NCBI RefSeq assembly: GCF_902686445.1
Contig: NC_062214.1
Span: forward strand, 94,096,738 to 94,160,737
Length of the DNA stretch: 64,000 nt
DNA from: Sciurus carolinensis
Lineage: Eukaryota > Chordata > Mammalia > Rodentia > Sciuridae
Reading direction: 5' to 3'
Shown here: in pieces, positions 1 through 12,304 of the stretch
How positions within the stretch are numbered: position 1 is the stretch's first letter
How the letters are laid out: each line of letters begins with the position of its first letter
Translations under genes and position numbers: made by a program
Notes under the pieces: generated by a model
Seen by the model: the letters and a program-made list of their open reading frames with translations, nothing else
Told to the model about the DNA's origin: nothing
Databases searched by the model: none

Positions 1-203
1 AGACATTTCTAAATTTGCTGGAAGAGTTGTACCAGGACTGTACCTTTTAAATCTTGGAATCCCTAGCACCTAGGATGCTGAATGTTCAATATGTACCCAA
101 TGTGTGAAAGCAGCATCATAGAGAGTGTTGTGGCAGCCTTTGTCTATTAAGAGTAAAAACTCTTCTCACTCCAAGTTTAGAGTGAGCCTGTTGGCTTCAT
201 TCT

Positions 204-411
204 TCTTCTTCTTCTTCTTTTTTTTTTTTTCTTCTTTTTTGGTACCAGGGATTGAACTGGAGGGCACTTGACCACTGAGTCACATCCTCGGCCCTATTTT
301 GCATTTTATTTAGAGTCAGGTTCTCACTGAGTTGCTTAGCACCTTGCTGTTGCTGAGGCTGGCTTTGAACCCATGATGCTCCTGCCTCAGCCTCCTGAGC
401 CGCTGGGATTA
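204..411 (-). mobile_element. B1-dID-type SINE
   Basis: The element lies on the minus strand. A T-rich tail (about 204-240) is followed by the reversed ID part (a 'ggtaccagggattgaac' type B-box region) and then the reversed B1/7SL part ending 'cctcagcctcctgagc'. It is flanked by a 9-bp direct repeat, ggcttcatt, at 195-203 and 412-420. The dimeric 7SL plus tRNA-like build is typical of squirrel-family SINEs. It would be transcribed by RNA polymerase III and moved by L1 enzymes. Confidence 0.85.
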
Positions 412-608
412 GGCTTCATTATTCTTTAATATGTTTTGAAAATACTCAGGATAGGAGTAATACAATTGTAATGTCTTCTATCACTTTAAAAAGTGTTCCT
501 AGAAGTCCTGGTAGAAATTATGGCTTTAGCAGGCAGAACCTTGAGAGTGAAATGTGTCCCAACTACTCTTTGGCAATTAACAATCTTATCCCAGTTGAGC
601 TATTGAAT

Positions 609-654
<46 letters not shown>

Positions 655-655
655 G
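609..655. repeat. (TAA)n microsatellite
   Basis: About 15 uninterrupted copies of the trinucleotide TAA/ATT. The surrounding bases are unique sequence. The run is long and pure enough to be polymorphic. A short open frame crossing it that encodes a run of asparagines is an artefact of the repeat. Confidence 0.97.
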
Positions 656-984
656 TTGCTGAGGGGCTAGATCTTGGGAGCCTTGGACTGTGCATCTGTC
701 TTCAATGCTTGGGGTATATGGGTCTTTAACAGAAGAGAATCTGATATTGCTACAATGACTTTAAAGATCAAAAATTCACAACACTACAAAGAGAAAGACA
801 TAAATGAGCTTTCTGTGTTGCAAAACATTAAACCCTGTTCAAATGCAGGTAATTGATCTAGATGAAGTATGAATTTCATCATGTTCCTTGAAATATCTTT
901 TCACAGAGTAGTATCTCAGGGATCCCTTCTCTATTGAACCTTCTTTAATAAATTATTTTCTTTTAAAAAACTAATTATATATTT

Positions 985-1560
985 GCAGAAAAGTTGGAAA
1001 GACATGCACCAAACTGTCACAGTTAACAGCATCTTATGTAACCATGGTACACTTACCAAAACTGAGAAATTAACCTCTGTGAAATACCACTAATTATGCT
1101 TCAGACTTTTGTTGATTTCACCAACTTTTCTACACATATCCTTTGTCTGTCCAGGATCCAATTTGGGATACTTCATTGCCTGTAGTTGTCATGTTTCCAT
1201 ATTCTCCTTCAATTGATGACAGTTTCTCAGTCTTGCCTTGTTTTTCATGACCTTGAACCTTCTGAAGGGCCCATTCAGGTGTTGTGTAGAATCTCTTTCA
1301 ATGTGGGTTTGTCTTACGCTTTCACTCCACAGAGGTGAAATGCCCTTATCACATCATGTGAGGAGTACATGGTGCCAACACGATTTAGCACCAGTGATAT
1401 TAACCTCCATCACTTGGTTAAGATGGTGTCTTTCACATTGTCCACTATAAAATTACAGCTTCTCCCTTCCTGTATTCTAGTCACTAGACTTGAGACACCA
1501 AGTCCAGCCTACCTCAAGGAGATGGGAATGAAGCTCTGCTTCTTGGAGTGAGGAATATCG
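985..1560. mobile_element. Ancient L1M-like fragment (untranslated region)
   Basis: The stretch resembles an old mammalian L1M untranslated segment as I remember it: blocks such as 'ggatccaatttgggat', 'gttgtcatgtttcc', 'gacagtttctcagtc' and 'cacttggttaag' occur in the expected order. It is strongly diverged and has no reading frame of note. The exact L1M subfamily and the orientation are uncertain. Confidence 0.5.
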
Positions 1561-3485
1561 GAGACTACATTAAAATCAACATAGTAAATACTAAATACTT
1601 GGGGACAGACACTTGGACCCTTTTTGGAGGGAGATAAAAGTATCCTTTTTACTCTCCATATTGGTTCCTTTATATAAGGCAGAAGAGAAAACACGCAGAA
1701 CACTCAAATCAGAAATTGGTCAAGAGAAAATTTTGGCAACAATAGTTCTTAGTCAAACTAAGTAGCAATTGGTGGACACACTTTTGTTCCAGGCCTATCC
1801 TGAAAAGATTTCTCTTGGCTCAAGAGTTGAGCAGTTGAAACCCACAACACAGGAGGAGTGGACTAGAGTAAGCTTCCTCCATAACCCGTGAGCAATCCTG
1901 AATAGCTGTTTCCTTCTCTTATTTGATAAGCATTGATGGTGTCTGCTCACAATTTTTTTTCTAGTTTGGAACATTGAGATTTGGCTCTCTTTTTAAATAG
2001 GAATAGTATTAAGTAGAAAGCATGCATAATTTCTCTAGGCAGAAAGCATTGAGGGTTTTTTGTTTCTTTTGTGTGTGTGTGTGTTTTCCCCTTCCTCTGT
2101 ATTTGTCTCTTGTCACAACTTATTTTAAATTCTTATCTGGGATACAATTCTCCAGACCTTTTGGTGCCAAGCTGTAGGGACACTGGTGAAAATTTATCAA
2201 GCTCATATTCTTCTAAGTGAAGAAAATGGCCTCACAAACCCAAGTCTACAATGCCACTTCTTCTAAGGGTTTCCTGGCACAAAGAGAAGCTTCACATTAT
2301 TAACTTGTGAGCCCATACCAACTTCTAGCATTAGTGTTGAAGAAAAGTTCCACTAAAATGTATTTTAGTACCACTAAAATAGATTTTTTTTGCCAATATT
2401 TCCCCCCCCAAATTATGTGACCTTCAGAATTTACATGATTACTTAAAAAAATGGGTTATAACCTATTTCTTATATAACTTAGAGATTCCTAACAAGAAGT
2501 GCCTGAATTTGTTATCAGTCTGAGCTCTTACTTAGTAGTCACAGAAGTTAATTCTGCTTAATTGAACCACAACAGGAACTACTAAAAGGCTACTGGGTAG
2601 CATCAGAGAATAGGTCTGAAGCTAGCTATGCACTAGAAACTGTTCCTCCATTAGGCTACAGAACTGATCAGTGGGAATACAGCCAGATAGATCCTGGTCC
2701 ATCCTAGTTCTTTGGGTCACTAACTAATACCAGGTCTAGGTCAGGTATATCTTATTAACAAAACTTGACCTGTTCTTGTATACTAGTTGCAAGGGAAGTG
2801 GGGAAAGTGGATATCTCTTTCCCTGAAGGAGAAAGCCCTGAGTCAGTTGAAGTAGAACTCCCCATGGAAAAGAGTCTTCAGATACCAGCAGCCAAAATGA
2901 GGGACAAGCACCAGAGACTCTCATGGATGATCCCTTAAGCTGTAAATTTCATCTGATTCTCCAGTAAACTGTGATTTTGTTTTAAAGAACCACTGCTTAA
3001 GGTGGCCTATAATGAACATATTAATACCAGAGTAATGCAAGGAAACCATAAAAAACTTATTTCCTTAACTGCATGCTGACTTTCTTCGCATGACTACTGT
3101 TAATACCATCTCAATCTTTTGAATAGAGTCTAAATATGTTTTTGGTGGATTTTGTATTGTTTTAGAAAAACTAGATAACCTTTTCCTTTAAAAAAATTGC
3201 TTTTGTAAATTAACTTCTGTTTTTCATTTAGAAATACAATTCTGGTTAAAAATGGTGACTGGACTTTTATCTTTGCTCCCTCCTAAAACTCTCTCTGTAG
3301 TGGCAGCAAGACAGACTCACAATAACAAAGTGGGTGAGGAGGTGATAACATTTAGAATATGGAAAGCAGGAGGATGAGAAGATAATTGATTTAGCACATC
3401 TGAGAACTCTGAATCCCAAGTTGACAAAGGGGGAGAGAGTTATTCAATATTCTGTGAACTTTTATGGAGTACCTAGAGCTGGGGT
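1561..3485. other. Unique non-coding sequence
   Basis: AT-rich sequence with no recognisable gene, no long reading frame and no clear repeat apart from a short (TG)n run near 2072-2086. Very old repeats below my recognition limit may be present. Confidence 0.5.
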
Positions 3486-3922
3486 TTGGTCTGGGTTTCA
3501 GTGTGTTCCCGAAGTTTCATATGCTAGGAATTTAGTCTTCAGTGTGCTGACATTGAGAGGTGGTGGGGCCTAGTGGAAGGTGGTTAGGTCATGGTCCACG
3601 GCCTTAGAAGAGACTAATATGGGTCTTGTGTAATGAGTTCTTGACAGAGTGGGTTGTTATAGAGTGGGTTGTTATAAATCAAGCCTACTGCACATGTTTA
3701 ACCCCATCTGCATGCAGCCCTTTCCCTTTTTGCTTTTGTACCATGGAAGTATGGTCCACTACATTGTGACATATCCAGGGGTTGCTCTCACCAGAGGCAG
3801 AACAGATGGGATCATTCAATTCTAGAGTTCTAGTCTCTAAAATTGAACTAAATAGACCAGATATCTTCATAAGTGACCTGGGCTCAGGTATTTTGTTATA
3901 GTAACAGAAAACTGATGAAGGT
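3486..3922 (+). mobile_element. MaLR/MLT1-like solo LTR
   Basis: The order of features fits an ERVL-MaLR LTR: an opening 'gtttcagtgtgttcc' block, a 'gaggtggtggggcctagtgg' block, 'aggtcatgg', and a terminal 'ctcaggtattttgttatag' block ending near 'aacagaaaactga'. No internal retroviral coding sequence is attached, so it is a solo LTR. Inside it a 15-bp unit (agagtgggttgttat) is tandemly duplicated at 3646-3660 and 3661-3675. The boundaries are approximate. Confidence 0.65.
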
Positions 3923-3924
3923 GT

Positions 3925-4130
3925 TGCCATGTACCAGACTTTCTTCTAGGTCTTTGGGTTTCATTAATAAACAAAATCAAAATCACTGTTTTAATGGAGT
4001 TACCATGAGGCAGGAAAAATCAAATTTGCACCCTAACCTCCAATAAGCTAAGGAAAGGTGATACCACTAGAAGTGGCAATGAATATAGGGCTGAAACATG
4101 AGAACTGGTTGAAAGTCCATTTAAGAAGCA
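3925..4130 (-). mobile_element. L2-like fragment
   Basis: The sequence resembles the reversed 3' part of the ancient L2 LINE: 'gtaccagactttcttctaggt' followed by a 'cattaataaacaaaatcaaaatc' stretch and a purine-rich 'ctaaggaaaggtgatacc' segment. It is strongly diverged, so the call is tentative. Confidence 0.4.
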
Positions 4131-4137
4131 ATTAGAC

Positions 4138-4348
4138 CAGTATTGTCTGGTGGAACTTATTGCAGTAATGGGATAGTCTGTATTTGTACTCTCTAATACA
4201 ATAGCCAATAGCCATATGTGTTACTAGTGTTGGAATTGTGGCTGACCTCAGAGCAGTGAAATTGCTCTGAGAAATTGAAGGTGAAAGTTTATTTAATTTA
4301 AATTTACATGGCTACAGTACATCATGGCTACTGTATTGAACAACACAG
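4138..4348 (+). mobile_element. MER5A-like hAT-Charlie MITE
   Basis: A non-autonomous DNA transposon fossil. Diverged terminal inverted repeats are visible: 'cagtattgtc' at the left and 'actgtattgaacaacacag' at the right, corresponding to the family ends cagtgctgtcc/ggacagcac. The inner 'tagccatatgtg' block, the 'gtggctgacctca' block and the AT-rich 'tttatttaatttaaattta' segment occur in the MER5A order. It has no coding capacity. The family is ancient and immobile. Confidence 0.8.
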
Positions 4349-4754
4349 TTAAGTTCTCTGTTCCTACCCCCCTTTATGAGAACTAGATGATTGTTCCCTC
4401 CCTCAGTGCCACAGAGACTTTTAAATCTTATTTTATAGACCTCAAATAAAAGGTCACCATGTACTTAATGGATGGGAGAACCATAATTTTTAAAGAATTT
4501 AAGAAACTCAGTCGTCTCCCACACAATTTCCCAAATGCTGGCGCCATTTGGATTTAGGACACCAGATCAGGAACTTAGTATCTGATTAACCTAAGAGGCT
4601 AGACTTAATTATGTTTGTATTGGAGGTTGTTCAATAAAAGAACCTAGCCAGATTTTCTAGGACAAGACCCAGAATTGACAACTCAATTCATATTAGAGTT
4701 TCTAATCAGCTTTTAGTGATATAATCTTAAATGTGAGCTATTAAGGATGTCTTT
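4349..4754. other. Unique non-coding sequence
   Basis: I see no gene or recognisable repeat here. The sequence is AT-rich and ends where an A-rich HAL1-like segment begins. Confidence 0.4.
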
Positions 4755-5715
4755 CCCTAAAATGAAAAACAAAAACTTAAGGAAAGAACAAAAAATTTTG
4801 AGTAAACAGTCACAACGCAGGAGGAGAAAAAAAGTTTTCAAAGTTAGGTAAGAGATGTTGGGCATTCACAGAACAACAGAATGCTATAATAAAGGAATAG
4901 TCAGAAGAAAAGACAAACCAAAAAGATCTTGGATATAATGACACAAACCACAAACTCCACATACAGTTTGGAAAACAAAATTGAAGAAATCATCTGTACA
5001 CTAGGTGGAATAAGAAGGAAAATGTAGAATAGGAGAAAGAAAATTGGCTCATACTAGGAAATCTAACATCTGAATAATAGAAATTCCTGACTTAGAGAAT
5101 TAAGTAAATGAAGATGAAGAAATTATCAGATAAATAATTCAAGAACATTTACTAGAACCCCAAAGGACATGAGTTTATAGAATGAAAAGAACCAAGAGCT
5201 CAGAAAAATGGATAAAAATTGTTTCATACCAATGCACATCATAATATTTCTGATAACTAGAAATAGAAGATTCTAAAACCTTCCAGAGAGCAGAAGAAAA
5301 GTTTATAAACAAAGAATGAGGAATCTAAGTCATTTAGGAGTTTGTTCTAGAACCTAGAATTACATACCCATCCAAAATATCAATTATGTGTAATATTATT
5401 TCAGACATGTATGGCCTCAAACATTTTACATCTTTGGCTTTTTTTTTTTGTAAAGAAGTATTATATCAAAAAGAAGTCAAAGATGATGAAGACATGGAAT
5501 TTAAGAAAAAAAAATATGAATGTGATAGATAAAACTTACGGATGATGGTAAAGGAAAATTCCCAGATGAATCTCTGTAGTAAAAAAAGGGAGCAATAAGA
5601 AGATTGGAGCAGGTCAGAAGTTTCAGGAAGAGAAAATTCCGAACGATAAAATTGGTAGTGTATGAATGTATTAAAGAAAAATCACATTTTGGGGAGAGTT
5701 TAAAGATGAAGTAGA
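4755..5715 (+). mobile_element. HAL1/L1ME-like ORF1-region fossil
   Basis: A-rich sequence with the old HAL1/L1ME order of blocks: 'aggacatgagtttatagaat', 'caatgcacatcataatatttc', 'agattctaaaaccttccagagagcagaag', 'cctagaattacatacccatcc', 'atcaattatgtg', 'tttcagacatgtatggcctc'. These correspond to the C-terminal half of an ORF1-type RNA-binding protein. Stops and indels are scattered throughout, so no protein is encoded. The fragment predates the rodent-specific repeats. Confidence 0.7.
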
Positions 5716-5876
5716 GAGAGTTCATTTAAAAAAAAAAAAAAAACAACAAAGCAAAACATTTAAAAAAAACAGGTTAAGTATTATCTTTAGGGATAAAAGC
5801 TTGAGAAAGAAAACAACTACTACATGTCTAGGCAGTGAGTAGTATTTATGGTAATCATAATCTAAACATTGAATAA

Positions 5877-6232
5877 TGTTTGGGTTTAGATCTTAAATGT
5901 CCCCCAGAGTCTCATGTGTTGAAGGCCTGGTCCCTAGCTGATGGTGCTCTTGGGAGTTGGTAGAACTTTTAGGAGAGGAGACCCAATGGAAGGAAGTTAG
6001 GTTATTGGAGGCATGCCCTTAGAGGAAGTACTGGGACCCCAGACCCTCCTCTCTTTCTCTTAGCTTCCTGGCGGCTATAAGGTGAGCAGCCTTCTCAGCC
6101 ATGTACTTCTGCCCCACCACAGGCCAAGAAGTGACTGGGCCAATCATGTACTGAAACTGGGACCCAAAATTATCTTTGCTCCTTTTAAGTTGATTATCTC
6201 AGGTATTTTTCATGGCAACAGGAAGTTAACAT
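5877..6232 (+). mobile_element. MaLR-like solo LTR
   Basis: The element begins TG and ends CA. It opens 'tttagatcttaaatgtccccc' and 'tctcatgtgttgaaggcctgg' and ends 'ctcaggtatttttcatggcaac'. A possible short target duplication (aataatg) lies at 5872-5878 and 6234-6240. It is clearly related to the LTR at 12695-13104 in opening, middle and end blocks. No internal gag/pol sequence is attached. Confidence 0.7.
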
Positions 6233-6877
6233 AAATAATGATCAAACTAAAAATCTGGTTAAAATGTTTGCTATTAGTCATGGAGGTAAATATTAAAATA
6301 GCCCAAAGTGCTTCAATGGAGTGGTAGGAAGGTTGTGGAAGAACCACTTTTTCCATGGTATATAGTCCTTGTAGAATTAGTTGTCTTTTAAAACAGTTTG
6401 CGCATATGATTTCAACTGAAATAAAAACAACCATCAAAAACCATTAGGAATGATGTGCGATTAACTGGAATGCCAAACTTCCTCAACTTCTGAAAAGTTG
6501 GGGAAAAATTAAAAACATTTCTGAAGAAAAATTTTTGTCTTCACTTTTCCTAGATAGGTATGAATTTATTGCTGAAAATATCTGAAATTACAAAAAAAAT
6601 GATTTTACATACTTTTCCTCTTCCCCCAAGGCAATTTAGAAGATATGTATTTAGTTTGACCAGTACATTTTCCAGATAAAAGCAAAGCTTATCTTTGGGA
6701 ACAGCTCTATTTGGACTTAGGTAATACTGATAAGATACCTCATGGTTCTCTTTTCTGGGCCATAGAGATAGACACATGACTAAGTCTAACCAATCAGCAT
6801 TACCTCTGCCTTTGATCATATGACTGGTCTAGGACTAGACACATGGCTGACATTAGGCCAGTCAGAATCCTTTTTCT
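6233..6877. other. Unique or very old repeat sequence
   Basis: No gene is recognised. The segment around 6755-6860 ('gacacatgactaagtctaaccaatcagc') resembles a widespread old mammalian repeat that I cannot name. The ORFs here are short and lack any family signature. Confidence 0.4.
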
Positions 6878-7558
6878 GCACACTCATACATTGTTGGTGT
6901 AACTTCAAATTGGTGCAACCACTCTGGAGAGCGGTATGGAGATTCCTAAGAAAACTTGTAATGGACCCACCATTTGATCCAGCTATCCCACTCCTCGGTT
7001 TATACCCAAAGGACTTAAATTAGCATACTATAGTGACGTGACCACATCAATGTTTATAGCAGTTCAATTCACAATAATTAAACTATGGAACCAATCCAGG
7101 TGCCCTTCAATAGATAAATGGATAAAGAAAATATGGCATATTATTCAATAGAATATTACTTAGCTTTAAAGAAGAATGAAATTATGGTATTTGCCAGTAA
7201 ATGGAGTTGGAAAATCTCATGCTAAGTGAAATAAGCCAAAAAATCAAAGGCTGAATGTTTTCTCTGATATGTGGATGATAATTCACAATAAGGCGGGGGG
7301 GGGGTGCTAGGGAAGAATAGAGTTACTTTAGGTAGAAGGGAGTGAAGAGAGGGGAGGGGATATGGTGATAGAAAGGATAGTAGAATGAAACACATTATTA
7401 CCTTATGTACACATATGACTGTAAGACTGATGTGATTCTACAACATGTACAACTGGAAAAAATGAGAAATTGTACCCCATTTATGTATGATATATCAAAG
7501 TGCAGAAATGCATCCTACAGTTATGTATATTTAATTAGAACAAGTAAGTTAAAAAAAG
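6878..7558 (+). mobile_element. 5'-truncated L1 3' end
   Basis: This contains the end of L1 ORF2 and the 3' UTR. The frame from about 6905 reads WRFLRKL...[18 protein letters not shown] before a stop, matching the C-terminal region seen in the other L1 copies of this window. Downstream come 'tggataaagaaaatatgg', a G-rich stretch (7291-7307) and an A-rich tail. It is more diverged than the L1 at 16.0-18.1 kb. No clear target duplication is found. Confidence 0.85.
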
Positions 7559-8439
7559 AATACTTTTTCCAATTGAAATGATGAAGAACAATTTTTTTCC
7601 TACCCTTTTCCATGTGGCTATAGGGATGTAAGCCTGGACAACCTGTAGTAATATTTCCAATGTGTGGAGAAACTGAAGCAAGTATGCAGATAGATGTGAT
7701 AAAGGGTGGGACTGAGGAGGAATGGGAAATGAGGCAGAGAATGATCCCAGTCCCTGGATCAAGCTAACTCTGAAATTGCCTGGCTTCCACTCCTTTGTTG
7801 GCTGAATTCAGAAGCCAACAAATCTCTTCCCTTCCCCCTTTTTGCTAAAACTAGTTAGAGTTGGGTTTTATAATTTGCAGTCAAAGGTTCAAACTAATAC
7901 TAGTAGTCACCAGGTATTATATCTTTAGGCAAGAAAAAGTTTTCTATATTGCAGAAAGAGCAGATACATATATGTCCATTATCTCTTCAAATTTTTAACA
8001 ACTGGGGTCATATTATTAGAAAAAAATCCTTTTAGATGGATCTCAAGAGGAATCTGCTAGTTTGACAAGTAATTCACAAAGCTTCTCTATGTTAGCCCAT
8101 TAATAACAATGTCTGGTTTCTGCTGTTCATGCAGAGACACATTTGGTTCATGAAAATTGCCAAAGTTATACATTTTATTTCCCATAAAAATTGTACTTAA
8201 AGAGTTAAAAGTGCGTATGGTTTAGTGATGATCTTCTGGACACCTACTCCAAATTTCTATGTGATTATCACTTAGGAGAAATTTTGAATAAATGTCAAGT
8301 ATGGTCTATGCCCTCATATGACCTAAAACCAATTAGTGAAAGATGATGTCTACTTGTATCACAGCATCAAACTTACAGGTAGTTAGACAAAATAAATAAT
8401 TTGTTCTGTGCATGCAATCTCTGGCTAAGTTAGCCTGGA
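7559..8439. other. Unique non-coding sequence
   Basis: No gene, RNA or recognisable repeat is seen in this AT-rich stretch. Confidence 0.45.
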
Positions 8440-9400
8440 ACTTTCTCCCATATATAGACTGATCGTTTTCCCTCTGTCCTCCTCATCTTTTCCCTCAACC
8501 GCACCTGAACCCAGATGGGGTTAAGGACCTCCGACCTCAGCTATGAATGAGAATGTGGCAGCAAGCCTGCTTTTTGGGGTTGTAAATAAACACCCTTGGT
8601 ACAAACGTGGAAGCCGGAGAATGCTAGTGCTTTGTTAGGAAGGAAGTGAAAAGCTCAGCGCTTCTGTGGACCAGGGATGCTGAGCCTGCAGGCTCCTCAG
8701 CAGAATGCGAGAAACTGCTCTGCAATGGCCTGGCGGCTCCAGGATGGCCCTGCTCCCATCAGATGCTCTCCCTGTCCCTACACGCAGGCATCACTCAGAG
8801 GAGGAGGGGATGGCTAGGTGCCAGCTGTGAATAATGAATAGCACCCTCATTTACATTCGTTTTTAGTGGCGCCTGTTTGCACACAGCATTGCAGGAACCT
8901 GGAGCCCGAGGAAATATGACTTGGAGCCGGCTCAGGCTCCCTCCCTCCAGTGTGCCTAGCCCAGGAAAAGGCAGAGCTCTTCCTGGCAGACCATCTGGCT
9001 CTCTCCAATGTGCTTATTAGTAACAGTGGAGGTGGGTCTGTTAGCCTGGGACTGCATCTCAGAGACAGATGCTGGGTTTATGTGTAAAAGATGGCTTCCA
9101 GCCAAAGCACTAATCATGATCGCCTCTGAAGTGGTTCCAATCGTCTGGATGAGGCGGCTCCGGCTCTTATGTTGTTTGTACAAGCTGGTAGTTAGAGGTG
9201 TTGTGTACAAGATATTTGTAGTCATAATTTCTCCAAACAGGTTAAGGCAAACATTATGAGAATCAGCATATTAATGTGCTGTGTTTCAAATTAGAATTAT
9301 AAACATACTTTCCTCATTGGAGGCCTAATCTGCTAAGAAGAAGCCAGATGTTTAATGATGAAACCATTATTCAGGAGGACCTATCAAAGTAAAACAAATT
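8440..9400. promoter_or_regulatory. Candidate conserved non-coding element
   Basis: About 1 kb without any recognisable repeat and with higher GC than its surroundings, ending in an AT-rich, homeobox-motif-like part. Visible short motifs include a forkhead-like gtaaataaaca (around 8583), a taatcatgat palindromic homeodomain-like site (around 9111), ttgtttgtaca (around 9172) and 'attaatgtgc' (around 9270). Several short frames overlap here but none has a gene-family signature or convincing splice context. This is an inference from composition and repeat exclusion only; cross-species conservation was not tested. Confidence 0.3.
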
Positions 9401-12266
9401 GTTGTTGTTTAAGTGGAGGGGAAAACCTGCTTTGTGCAAGGGAACTTGGAAAACTGCTTTGAGAGGCTTCCCGCTTGCATTGGATTTCCATGCACCTTTG
9501 GCTGCTGCTCAACAGCAAGGATTTCTTCTAGAAAGATCATTCAGCAGATGGAGTCCTGCCCTCCTAGAGACAAGAGTACAGGCCAGGACAGTGCATTTCC
9601 CCATGCAGAGGTGGTAACTGATATGATGGAGTGATATTTGGGAAAAAACATTGGTCCAGGAGGCTTTTTGATGTTAACCCTCATTTCCTCCCTCCCTCTT
9701 TCTCCCTCTCCTTCCCCCTCCCCCCACAGTGGTGTTTCTAAGCAAAAACCAGGAAGCAGTGTTTGGGGATGGTTTGCTTTTGTGTGGTCCACTTGTCTTT
9801 GAGCTTCCTCAAGAAGATCTGGCTCCCACGTTCTTCTCTTCTCGTCCAGGTAAAATCATTCCATCAGCCCCTTATCTTTAAGGGAGTCCAACCACACGCC
9901 CTTTGCCTCTGTCTGTGGATGTATTTCTTTTCTCTGTCCTTGCCCTCCATTGTCCACCCCACTTTCTCCATCTTCCCCTTCCTTTGCCTTCCCTCTTACT
10001 CCCTCATTCCCTCCTTTCCCCCTTCCCAACTACATCTTAGGGAACATATTCAATTGCTCCCTTATACTGAAAATTACACAAAAAAGCAGGAAGAAGCACA
10101 GAGATGGGCATTGCATATGGCTTTTAAAAACCTCACACGATCACACGTCTTGTCCTAAATATCCCAAATGCTCCCACTACAGTTTTTAAGCGTTCCAATT
10201 TAGTTTGCAAAAGGTTTCTTTGTTGCTGGTACTTTTTTTTTGGACTAACTTCTTTTAGAGTACACAAGGCTGTGTAACAGCAAATTAACTGAAGCTGTTT
10301 GACATACTTATCATTTTAGTAGTTACAATGAGAGAGACAGAAGCAACTGGTAGTGGTTAGAACCCTTGGGGGTCTGGAGGGCCCTCCTTCTGCTGGATTC
10401 TAGAGCCTGGGACTTACCGAGTTCTGAAAGGAACCAGAAAAGTCAGCACCTCTCCTGAAGTTTTCCACAAAACTGGGAAACACATGTGGCCTCAAGGGCT
10501 CATTTGCCCGCCACTTTTGCCATTGCAAGGAACCAGGAAGAAATCATCCTGCAGGATTTGTTCTGTGGAGGATGTCTTGATTTCTGTTAATGACAGCTCC
10601 TTCTCCTTGAAATAATTCTTGATTTCTCCTCTGAATCTGTTCCTCATGTTTAATGTTTTTTTTTCCAGTGTTATACATCAATGGCATCTATTAGCTGTTC
10701 CTTGCTTCTAGCTTTCTTTTTAGTTGTAGCAAGTCACAGAAGGCACTTGAGTATGTTCTAAAACTCAGCTATCTGCCAGATACTTGGATTCTCTAGGCAA
10801 CTTTCTCTTATTTAAGACTTGCCAGCACATAACTGATCATATTCAGTGACAGGACACTTGTCATCTTTCAGTACAGCCTGTTTCACCTCTAGGTAACTCT
10901 GGTTATTAGAGTATTCTTCTGCATGATGCCTTTAAATCTGTTTCTTGCTGATCAACACTATTAGGGTTGTTGTGGCAATTAATTGGGATAATGAATATTG
11001 TGTACTTAGTATAGTGTCTGACACAGAGAAACAACACAGTGTAGGGTAACTACTTTTATTGTCATTATTGGTTTATGTTTTATTCCCTGGAATTATGTAG
11101 CACAAACCAATCCTTCCACATGGAAGCTTTTTGCATAATGGAAAACAACTATTGTCTTTCCTTAACCCACCAGACCCCTACCAATGTTTGAAGCTAAATA
11201 GTCCCACTAACTTGAATCATTCTTCTCATTATGGGGCTTGTATTTCTTAACAATTACTGCCAAAAGTTATAGCTTATCCTTCTAGGCACATCTCCTAGAA
11301 GTGAACACAGTATCCACACTGGGTGAGTTCTGATTTGGGTACAGTCAGTAGTTGTTAATGAGGCCTAAGTCATGGTATCTTTTCTGGCAGCTACATTACA
11401 GTGGTGATTTATATTGGATTTGATTTATTGTTGAACAAATCTCAGGTCTCTTTTTATTGAGATAAACTTCTATAATTTTTAAAATGAAAAACATGTTTAT
11501 CATAACTAAATAACCTCTTATCAAATAATTACAGTTGATTTTTCTAGCTTTCAAAGATACCTTTTTGGCTCCATCCACATTTCCTATTTTGTTGGGTCCA
11601 CAGAAATAGCTTGTTTTATTTTATGGTTTGAGTCTTTTTTGAGAAACTCTAGATTTCTGCAAGATGAGAAGGTTTATTAGAAATGAGAAGAGAGAGTCTG
11701 GGTGAGCACAATTGCTCAGAGTGACAGAGTTATTCCCAATTTAACTAGAGAGCCAAATGGGAACAGAGAAAGAGCTGAACACAGACTGTGACCCTGAATT
11801 TAAAGACATCATGAAAACTTTGAAACAACCTAGTTATTCCTGTTGAATGCATCACAAGCACAGATTTTCAATGACCAAGCATGAGAGCAGTTATGTAAAG
11901 ACTTAATACTCTCCCTGGAGTGCTGTTGTAGGACCAAATGATATCATATATAGGAAAGAGAATAGTGTGAAGCTAGAACTAGTAGGGTATCAATAAAAAT
12001 GTGGCCTGTCTATAAATGTAGACTTGATCCTTCATCTTTATTTTCCTGTTCTTGTAGGTAATTGTATTCTTCTGCTTTTCTCACTTCATGTTCTCCATAT
12101 TCAGTTTATCACTTTTTGAAAGAATCCATATCAAATCCATTTATATTCTCCCTACTTGATCATTCTGCCTTTGTTCTCCATTTCCCTAGGCTAAAGATCC
12201 CTACAATTTAGCCCACAAAACACTTTTTCCAATCACATTTCTCAGAATTTTCCTAGCACTCTGCCC
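9401..12266. other. Unique non-coding sequence with pyrimidine-rich tracts
   Basis: Two pyrimidine-rich blocks are visible: 9678-9727 (almost pure C/T) and about 9930-10030 (C/T-rich with runs of ccctt). A weak MIR-like piece lies at about 10960-11075 ('ggataatgaatattg ... gtgtctgacacag'). A 131-residue frame at 9763-10158 lies in the C/T-rich part, is rich in Leu/Ser/Pro and looks like chance. No exon is recognised. Confidence 0.45.
9678..9727. repeat. Polypyrimidine tract
   Basis: A nearly uninterrupted C/T run of about 50 bases on the + strand ending in a C7-type run. Such tracts can form triplex (H-DNA) structures and are common in mammalian non-coding DNA. Confidence 0.8.
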
Positions 12267-12272
12267 TCCCCG

Positions 12273-12304
<32 letters not shown>

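Noticed and set aside
9763..10158. 131-residue plus-strand frame as a secreted or membrane protein gene
   Set aside because: It overlaps C/T-rich low-complexity sequence that translates to Leu/Ser/Pro/Phe runs. No splice context or family signature is seen.
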